Below, piece by piece: positions 8,282 through 14,152 of a DNA stretch of 14,152 nt; position 1 is the stretch's first letter; the number at the start of each line of letters is the position of its first letter. The notes below the pieces were generated by a model. That model had not been told where the DNA came from. It saw only the letters and a list, made by a program, of their open reading frames with translations, and made no database searches. Source of the stretch: Methanobacteriota archaeon. Lineage in GTDB: Archaea > Methanobacteriota > Methanobacteria > Methanobacteriales > Methanobacteriaceae. Location: positions 1 through 14,152 of the forward strand of contig JAEZKE010000024.1 of assembly GCA_023436175.1 (NCBI GenBank), read 5' to 3'. The translations under genes were made by a program, and so were the position numbers.

Positions 8282-9757
<1,476 letters not shown>

Positions 9758-9789
9758 ATCCACATTTATAAATTTTACAGGTAATTTAA

Positions 9790-9981
9790 ATGGCTGACAA
9801 AGAAAATAAACCAGTGATGGAAGGTAACCGCAACATTGGACCATTTTCCTGTTGCGCAAGCATAAAACCACATAAAGAGGGCTTTAAAGAAGCCATATGT
9901 GAAGTTTGTGATAAAGTATTTAAAACAGATAAAGATGTTTATATCTGTCCAGATTGTCAGAAAAAAGCCATTAAAAAGTGA
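9790..9981 (+). CDS. Small zinc-ribbon protein
   Basis: A 63-residue protein with two CxxC knuckles, C37/C40 (CEVC) and C53/C56 (CPDC), separated by DKVFKTDKDVYI. This is a typical small zinc ribbon. An extra vicinal pair C21/C22 in PFSCCAS may bind a thiophilic metal. AGGTAAT (9779-9785) is the ribosome binding site, 4 nt before the ATG. It follows the QueG-like gene by 32 nt and precedes the broken DUF2115 gene by 6 nt. The segment K-V-F-K-T-D recurs in the zinc ribbon of that gene, so the two probably arose by duplication. The role is unknown; possibly an accessory or metal-binding partner. Confidence 0.65.
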   Translation: MADKENKPVMEGNRNIGPFSCCASIKPHKEGFKEAICEVCDKVFKTDKDVYICPDCQKKAIKK

Positions 9982-10100
9982 ATAAACATGGATAATAATG
10001 AAAAAGGATTTGAAGCAAAAATTAAAAGCAGGTACAGTGGTGGGGGATGTGCTTGTCAATGTGGAATTATTGAAAATAAAAAATCCTCTCTTAAAACAGT

Positions 10101-10315
10101 AACATGTAAAAATTGAAGGTTTTTACGGTTGAAAATCTTAAAAAATCTGTCAAAAATTTGTTATTTTTGACGCATCGAAAATCATAGATTTTTGAATGCT
10201 TCGATTTTTTATGCATAGAAAAATGTTTACAAAATCAAAGATTTTGTAACAGCAAACACTAAATGTTTGCATGCTTTGCATTTTTCTCCAGCTTTGATTT
10301 TCAAACATGTAAAAA
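10101..10315. repeat. Hairpin-mosaic insertion 1 with 12-bp flanking repeats
   Basis: Identical AACATGTAAAAA copies at 10101-10112 and 10304-10315 flank a 191-bp block. Deleting one copy plus the block (203 bp) restores the reading frame exactly at the zinc ribbon. Internal hairpins: GTCAAAAAT/ATTTTTGAC (10149-10171); TCGAAAATC/GATTTTTGA with one mismatch (10175-10195); TTACAAAATC/GATTTTGTAA with loop AAA (10227-10249); GCAAACA/TGTTTGC (10252-10270); ATGC/GCAT (10271-10281). TTGAAAATC (10129-10137) also pairs with GATTTTCAA near the right end, enclosing the whole block. Confidence 0.85.
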
Positions 10316-10635
10316 ATGTGGAAAAGTCTTTAAAACTGATAGAGAAACAGACATGTGCTGGAACTGTGAAAAAAAACAAAATGATACAAATGTCATAAAT
10401 TCCATTAACAGTGAGTTAAATAAAAATGAATTGATGCAAATTTTGAAAAAAGAAGCATCAAAAATATGTATAATGGACATAATGAAAGCATCTATCTTTC
10501 TAAGCGAAGATGCTAAGTACGTACAAGGCAGCTACAAAAAAGAGTATCTTAAATCATACAATGAAGCATTTATTACAAGGCTTAAAGTCCTTAAAGAGGA
10601 TAAAAAAGATTATATTGAGCAAGTAGATTATGAAA

Positions 10636-10689
10636 AGCTTACGAAAAACGAAATTTTTCGTGCTCCAAACACTTGTGTTTGAGAGCTTA
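10636..10689. repeat. Hairpin-mosaic insertion 2 with 6-bp flanking repeats
   Basis: AGCTTA at 10636-10641 and 10684-10689 flank 42 bp holding two hairpins: ACGAAAAA/TTTTTCGT (10641-10661) and CAAACAC/GTGTTTG with a 2-nt loop (10666-10681). The 48-bp unit contains an in-frame TGA (10680-10682) that truncates the protein. Its removal lets the amphipathic helix continue as EKLKEAVKLLTE. Confidence 0.7.
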
Positions 10690-10839
10690 AAGAAGCAGTA
10701 AAATTGTTAACTGAACAGAAGCTCAGGTTGAAGCAGGCGAAGGTTTTGACCATGATTTCTTTAAGATATATAAAATAATGTCATTCTATACAACTTTTAT
10801 TTTAGAAGAATCTGTTCATCTTCCTGGAACCCCCTTTCC

Positions 10840-11108
10840 TGGAGGTTGAGAAAAATGTTATCAAAATTGAAGATTTTGATACAAGCGAAATTCAAAGAAT
10901 TTCGCATGCTCTGCATTTTTCGAACCCCGAAAATATAATTTTCGGAGGTTGAAGGAAAATGCAAGCATTTCCTGAACCCCAAAAAATCTCTGATTTTTTG
11001 GAAGTTGAAGGAAATTCTCAAAAACCAAAGGTTTTTGGAAGTTAGAAAATACTACGTATTTTCTAAAATTCTATGAATTTCCTGAACCCCAAATCGAAGA
11101 TTTGGAGG
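10840..11108. repeat. Hairpin-mosaic insertion 3 with 6-bp flanking repeats
   Basis: TGGAGG at 10840-10845 and 11103-11108 flank the block, which splits the conserved PGG-FKV junction of DUF2115. Internal hairpins: TATCAAAAT/ATTTTGATA (10859-10881); GCGAAATTC/GAATTTCGC (10885-10905); CCGAAAAT/ATTTTCGG (10927-10945); CCAAAAAATC/GATTTTTTGG (10979-11001); CAAAAACC/GGTTTTTG (11019-11037); TTAGAAAATAC/GTATTTTCTAA (11042-11066); CCAAATC/GATTTGG (11089-11105). A larger order shows too: units opening GGAGGTTGAAGGAAA and closing ATTTCCTGAACCCC pair with each other around inner hairpins. Confidence 0.85.
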
Positions 11109-11225
11109 CTTTAAAGTCAAATATGAAAATGGAGTTTATTTATGCCTGTAAAAGAAAATCAGAAAGATAATCCTGGTGCAGTCTGTGTATTCTGTATTGC
11201 TGAACAAGATCCAGAGTTCGTATAA

Positions 11226-11398
11226 GCTGTTAATATTGTGAAATCTTTATGACTTTAATAAGTTTGAAGGTATTTTACCTGTGAATATGCATCATTGTTT
11301 TAATCATTTTGTGTAAATTTCTTTCATATAATCATTGATGTCTCTTGCTTCTAAGAAATCTATAAGAAGGGGGTCTTCCTTAATATTCATATAGATCG
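11226..11398. other. Intergenic region before the CBS gene
   Basis: No + strand gene was seen. AGGTA/TACCT (11268-11280) forms a small hairpin after GA, like the array linkers. On the minus strand a 28-residue frame runs from 11390 to 11304 (begins MNIKEDPLLIDFLEARD). Its composition is protein-like, but it is too short and lacks a ribosome binding site; it may be a gene remnant. Confidence 0.35.
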
Positions 11399-11411
11399 TA
11401 TAAATTTTATA
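11399..11411 (+). promoter_or_regulatory. Likely TATA element of the CBS-NifH operon
   Basis: TATAAATTTTATA is a 13-nt palindrome suited as a TATA box. Transcription would begin near 11425-11432, upstream of or at the GGAGG ribosome binding site (11430-11434). This makes ATG 11445 a more natural start than ATG 11418. Confidence 0.45.
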
Positions 11412-11444
11412 GTGTAAATGAGTACATTCGGAGGAATTATCAAT

Positions 11445-11924
11445 ATGATAACTGTAGAAGATGCCATGCAGGAAGATGTAGTTAAATTTAAAGATGTTGA
11501 TACAATAGCATATGTTACAGAAATTTTAAGGGAAAAAAAGATAAGCGGGGCTCCAATAGTTGATAACGATAATAAAATAATGGGTATCGTAAGTGAAGGG
11601 GATATAATGAGACTTATTGAGGTTCATTCCCCTAATCTCAACCTGCTTTTACCTGCTCCCTTGGATTTAATTGAACTTCCTGTGAGAATGGAAGTTGGAT
11701 ACGAGGAAATAGCAAATGACGTAAGAAAGGCAGCGTCTGTTTTAGTTGGCGAAATAATGACAAAAAAAGTTGTAACAGTCAAAAAAGACGCTTCAATTTC
11801 TGATGCAGCATCATTAATGGATAAACATAGAGTCAACAGGCTCCCTGTGGTTGATGAACATAACAAATTAATAGGCATTGTAACAAGGGGAGATATTATA
11901 GGTGCTTTGGTGAAAAAGGAATGA
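11445..11924 (+). CDS. Tandem CBS-domain protein
   Basis: A protein of 159 residues (168 if started at ATG 11418) made of two CBS domains, one Bateman module that usually binds adenine nucleotides such as AMP, ATP or SAM. CBS1 covers about 1-60 (TVEDAMQEDVVKF to GIVSEGDIMRLIE) and CBS2 about 103-157 (GEIMTKKVVTVKKDASISD to GIVTRGDIIGALV), linked by a less conserved segment rich in L and P. GGAGG at 11430-11434 precedes ATG 11445 by 10 nt, and internal start ATG 11445 gives the usual family beginning. The stop codon overlaps the NifH-like start (ATGA), so the pair is translationally coupled. It may sense nucleotide or SAM state for the partner ATPase, which is inference. Confidence 0.85.
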   Translation: MITVEDAMQEDVVKFKDVDTIAYVTEILREKKISGAPIVDNDNKIMGIVSEGDIMRLIEVHSPNLNLLLPAPLDLIELPVRMEVGYEEIANDVRKAASVLVGEIMTKKVVTVKKDASISDAASLMDKHRVNRLPVVDEHNKLIGIVTRGDIIGALVKKE

Positions 11925-12712
11925 GTAAGAGAATTGCAATTTATGGTAAAGGAGGAATTGGAAAATCTACAATTGTTTCTAATATAGCTGCAGCCTACTC
12001 TGAGAATTATAACGTGCTTGTGATTGGGTGTGACCCTAAAGCTGATACAACAAGGACTCTTGTAGGTAGAAGAATACCTACAATTCTTGATATTGTAAAA
12101 GAAAAAAAGAACGCATCTATCGAAGAAGTTCTATTTGAAGGATATAGAAACGTTAAATGCGTGGAAAGTGGAGGTCCAGAACCCGGAGTAGGATGTGCTG
12201 GGAGAGGTGTCATAGTTGCAATGGGCCTGCTGGATAAGTTGGGAGCATTTTCTGATGATGTAGACATTATCATCTACGATGTGCTTGGAGATGTTGTTTG
12301 CGGCGGATTTGCAGTTCCACTCCGAGAAGATTTTGCCGATGAAGTGTATATAGTGACTTCGGGAGAATATATGGCATTATATGCAGCTAATAATATTTGT
12401 AAAGGTATTAAAAAGCTTAAAGGCAGCCTTGGAGGTATCGTCTGCAACTGTCGGGGAATTGAAAATGAAGTTCAAATTGTAAGTGAATTTGCCCGTATAG
12501 TTGGAACCAAGGTTATAGGGGTTATACCTCGCAGTGAAATGGTTCAAAAAAGCGAAATTGATGCAAAAACAGTTATTGAAAAATTTGGAGAATCAGAACA
12601 GGCTGAACTTTATAGAAAGCTCGCAAAATCTATATACTCAAATGAAGATTTTGTTATTCCAGACCCTATGGGTATAGATGAGTTCGATGAATTCTTCAGA
12701 GGATTTCAATAA
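11921..12712 (+). CDS. NifH-superfamily ATPase, possibly CfbC
   Basis: A 263-residue homodimeric iron-sulfur ATPase of the nitrogenase iron-protein superfamily that delivers electrons to a partner enzyme. Visible: P-loop GKGGIGKST (9-17), switch-type CDPKADTTR (37-45), the cluster ligands C92 in GVGCAGRG and C127 in GDVVCGGF that bridge two subunits with one 4Fe-4S cluster, and DVLGD (120-124). In methanogens without nitrogenase genes nearby, such proteins include CfbC, which reduces the F430 precursor Ni-sirohydrochlorin a,c-diamide together with CfbD. No nifD, nifK or cfbD gene lies in this window, so the assignment to CfbC rather than another group IV NifH is tentative. Its start overlaps the CBS gene by 4 nt. 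Confidence 0.85.
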   Translation: MSKRIAIYGKGGIGKSTIVSNIAAAYSENYNVLVIGCDPKADTTRTLVGRRIPTILDIVKEKKNASIEEVLFEGYRNVKCVESGGPEPGVGCAGRGVIVAMGLLDKLGAFSDDVDIIIYDVLGDVVCGGFAVPLREDFADEVYIVTSGEYMALYAANNICKGIKKLKGSLGGIVCNCRGIENEVQIVSEFARIVGTKVIGVIPRSEMVQKSEIDAKTVIEKFGESEQAELYRKLAKSIYSNEDFVIPDPMGIDEFDEFFRGFQ

Positions 12713-12745
12713 CTTTATTTTTAATAATTTAATTATTTGGACCTT

Positions 12746-12970
12746 TTAGTTTTTGGATATTTTTTCATGGTACAAAATTATTCTTGTTGTAGTTACGCTC
12801 TTAGCACGATGTAAAATCTCATTATGGCCTTCTAACTTAATTTTTGCTTTAATTTCTTCAAGTACATTTTTTAATTCATTAGGTTCGCACGAATATGCTT
12901 TGTTTAATAATTCTTCTGGATTTTCAGTTGTTTTAGTGTTTGATTTTCTGAGTTTCATTTGTCTAACCAT
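12746..12970 (-). CDS. Small uncharacterised protein (uncertain)
   Basis: An unrecognised 74-residue basic, charged protein with a helical centre (ELKNVLEEIKAKIKLEG, about 31-47), no membrane segment and one cysteine. Composition looks protein-like, whereas the overlapping + strand frame (12753-12998) is an irregular hydrophobic shadow. Start could be the first Met or the Met at residue 5; neither has a strong ribosome binding site. A possible TATA element, read on the minus strand, lies near 13014-13021. It converges on the NifH-like gene, ending 33 bp from its stop. It could be a chance frame. Confidence 0.45.
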   Translation of the reverse strand: MVRQMKLRKSNTKTTENPEELLNKAYSCEPNELKNVLEEIKAKIKLEGHNEILHRAKSVTTTRIILYHEKISKN

Positions 12971-13500
12971 TTATAAGATTTCTAAACCGTTATTTTAGTT
13001 ATATTATTCAATTTTTATAATCCTTTAATTTACAAGATTAGTTTTTCACTCCTATTTTAGAATCCATATTATTTAAATCAATAGAAATGGCGATACAACC
13101 AATGTTAAACAACAAAATAGTCTTCGTGATAATAAAATTGGGGGATGATAGTTTAAAATTTCAATTAAATTGAGGAAAATGATTAAAATATAACAAGTAG
13201 AATATTGTCATTAATATCGATAAAAATCCAAATGAATTTCACCACATTTTTAAAATAAAAAAAATTTAAACAATAATCTAATTTTATTATATGTTGTTTA
13301 GTAGGATAGAAAGACTTTTGTGTATATCACTAATTTACATTAATTTTTTTAAGCAAATCTAACCAATATTTTGTTTTAATTTTTCTTATTGCAATAATAA
13401 TGATATAATTTTTTATGTGGTGCCAAAAAATGGTATGGATTGACTTCAAGTGAGTAAAAATTATATTATTTTAAAAATAATCATAGGATAAAACGATAAA
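12971..13500. other. AT-rich intergenic region before the histone gene
   Basis: More than 500 bp without a supported gene. It is dominated by A and T. I see no repeat array, tRNA or strong hairpin. Its 3' end supplies the histone promoter. Confidence 0.55.
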
Positions 13501-13508
13501 TTTATATA
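13501..13508 (+). promoter_or_regulatory. Histone gene TATA box
   Basis: TTTATATA matches the archaeal consensus and is preceded by a purine-rich BRE-like stretch (ACGATAAA). Expected transcription start is near 13526-13532, giving a short leader of about 25-32 nt that contains the GAGGTGA ribosome binding site. Confidence 0.75.
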
Positions 13509-13557
13509 AGATGGTTTAGACAGAATATAATGACAAAATAAAACGAGGTGAATGTTT

Positions 13558-13764
13558 ATGGCAGAATTACCATTTGCTCCAGTTGGAAGAATCATAAAAA
13601 ATGCTGGTGCTCAAAGAGTAAGTGAAGATGCAACAGAAGTTTTAGCAAAAGCTTTAGAAGCTAAAGGTGAAGAAATAGCTGCAGAAGCTGTTAAACTTGC
13701 AAAACACGCTGGAAGAAAAACAGTTAAAGCATCAGACATAGAATTAGCTGTTAAAAATTTATAA
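13558..13764 (+). CDS. Archaeal histone (HMf type)
   Basis: A 68-residue histone-fold protein that dimerises, stacks along DNA and compacts it. Nearly every conserved HMf position is present: ELPFAPVGRIIKNAGAQRVS (3-22), the central helix with ALAKALE-like spacing and GEEIAAEAVKLAKHAGRKT (37-55), then VKASDIELAV (56-65). Three helices and the RKT loop that contacts DNA are intact. GAGGTGA (13545-13551) is 6 nt from ATG 13558 but directly abuts ATG 13552, so 13558 is the start; it also gives the family's usual beginning. Transcribed alone from its own promoter, with a T-run terminator. Confidence 0.97.
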   Translation: MAELPFAPVGRIIKNAGAQRVSEDATEVLAKALEAKGEEIAAEAVKLAKHAGRKTVKASDIELAVKNL

Positions 13765-13767
13765 ATA

Positions 13768-13775
13768 TTTTTTTT
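13768..13775 (+). terminator. T-run terminator of the histone gene
   Basis: Eight T residues start 4 nt after the histone stop codon, the typical archaeal intrinsic signal. No stem is needed upstream. Confidence 0.6.
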
Positions 13776-13782
13776 ACACTTA

Positions 13783-13881
13783 AAAATCAAGATTTTGAAG
13801 GTTTTCAACCTCAAATCTTCGATTTATTATTCTAAAATTTTTAATTTTGCGGGTATCACAAATTGTAATTTTGATACGCAA
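13783..13881. repeat. Hairpin-mosaic array after the histone gene
   Basis: Short palindromes of the same style as the arsR and DUF2115 arrays: AAAATC/GATTTT (13783-13796), AGGTT/AACCT (13799-13811), AAATC/GATTT with a TTC loop (13813-13825), and a nested stem TTGC..GTATCA / TGATAC..GCAA (13847-13881). The linker GAAGGTT is shared with the other arrays. No coding content. Confidence 0.7.
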
Positions 13882-14152
13882 ATTGAACTTTAAAAAAATG
13901 TTCTATTTTTAAGGTTTGCAGTTTTTACTTTTTAAGATTAAATTAAACTCCAAATTTAAAGTTATTTTTAAATTCAATAGACTTTATTAAAATAATGCTA
14001 AATGTTGGATGATATTAATAAAAATCAATTAATTTTTTAATAATGAATATTTTACCATGATTTTTGTGATCTTTTCATATTTATTCTTTATTTCAATAAT
14101 TTCTAGTTGTCTCAAAAATATTTATGGAAAAAGCAAGCATGTGACTATCTGG
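13882..14152. other. AT-rich window end, no gene seen
   Basis: No coding frame or recognisable RNA. TTTAAAAA (13890-13897) and TTTTTAA (13906-13912) could pair as a last weak member of the array. The remaining bases are AT-rich intergenic sequence. Confidence 0.5.

Larger units (their letters stand above)
9988..11225 (+). pseudogene. Broken zinc-ribbon/DUF2115 protein gene with hairpin insertions
   Basis: Four collinear coding pieces can be joined: 9988-10112, 10316-10641, 10690-10845 and 11109-11225. The first encodes an N-terminus with a CxCxC motif (GGGCACQCG) and runs into the zinc ribbon TCKKCGKVFKTD of the second. Then come DUF2115 (UPF0305) hallmarks: DIMKASIFLSEDAKY, SFYTTFILEESVHLPGTPFP, and CPVKENQKDNP plus CVFCIAEQ near the end. 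The breaks are three hairpin blocks of 203, 48 and 263 bp (with one repeat copy each), flanked by direct repeats of 12, 6 and 6 bp. Two 1-nt deletions remain, near 10713-10718 and in CCC->CC at 11145-11146. Repairing all gives 242 codons including the stop. DUF2115 has no known function. As it stands, only truncated peptides of 42 residues and an in-frame middle piece could be made. The two single-base lesions could be sequencing errors; the insertions are not easily explained that way. Confidence 0.8.

Noticed and set aside
9775..10059. Minus-strand 94-codon frame opposite the zinc-ribbon gene
   Set aside because: The + strand encodes a clear CxxC zinc ribbon with a good ribosome binding site; the minus frame is its shadow.
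10263..10682. Open frame read as an independent 139-residue gene
   Set aside because: Its first 14 residues come from hairpin-array sequence and its last about 15 from insertion 2. Only the middle is real, and it belongs to the broken DUF2115 gene.
10797..11021. Minus-strand 74-codon frame
   Set aside because: It crosses insertion 3 and the antisense of DUF2115 coding sequence; no family resemblance.
12753..12998. Hydrophobic + strand frame of 81 codons
   Set aside because: Antisense to a more protein-like minus-strand frame, with composition typical of AT-rich shadow frames and no ribosome binding site.

Overview
The window looks like a mesophilic methanogenic archaeon of the Methanobacteriales, most likely a Methanobacterium. 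The reasons are a very AT-rich sequence, archaeal TATA-box promoters, GGTGAT-type ribosome binding sites, a 68-residue HMf-type histone, an ADP-forming acyl-CoA synthetase, and a NifH/CfbC-like reductase. Genus is inferred from gene content only. All recognised genes lie on the + strand; one uncertain small ORF lies on the - strand.

Layout. 1-1039: AT-rich and non-coding, with one possible structured RNA near 535-639. 1040-3172: fused ADP-forming acetate-CoA ligase with its own terminator. 3762-4562: TauE/SafE-type membrane permease. 4664-11225: an arsenic-resistance locus in the order ArsR repressor, DGC-domain protein, thioredoxin-type arsenate reductase ArsC, DUF166 protein, Acr3 arsenite exporter, a QueG-like 4Fe-4S protein with a 16-cysteine repeat domain at its N-terminus, a 63-residue zinc-ribbon protein, and a broken zinc-ribbon/DUF2115 gene. 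11445-12712: a CBS-domain protein translationally coupled to a NifH-family ATPase. 12746-12970: uncertain small ORF on the minus strand. 13558-13764: archaeal histone with a clear promoter and T-run terminator.

How the genes work together. The ArsR (CxC metal site) probably sits on a dyad overlapping its own transcription start. ArsC reduces arsenate to arsenite and Acr3 exports it. DGC, DUF166, the Cys-repeat QueG-like protein and the zinc-ribbon protein are less understood partners. Several of these carry extra cysteine clusters, which suggests thiol-based arsenic or metal handling.

Most notable. First, the DUF2115 gene at 9988-11225 can be rebuilt from pieces. It is interrupted by three blocks of short hairpins (203, 48 and 263 bp including one repeat copy each), and each block is flanked by a direct repeat (12, 6 and 6 bp). 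Removing the blocks and repairing two 1-nt deletions gives one 241-residue reading frame. The same kind of hairpin mosaic fills the arsR-DGC gap and follows the histone gene, so this appears to be a dispersed, insertion-capable palindromic element. Second, the CGCGC-repeat domain fused to the QueG-like protein is an unusual candidate arsenic or metal-binding module.
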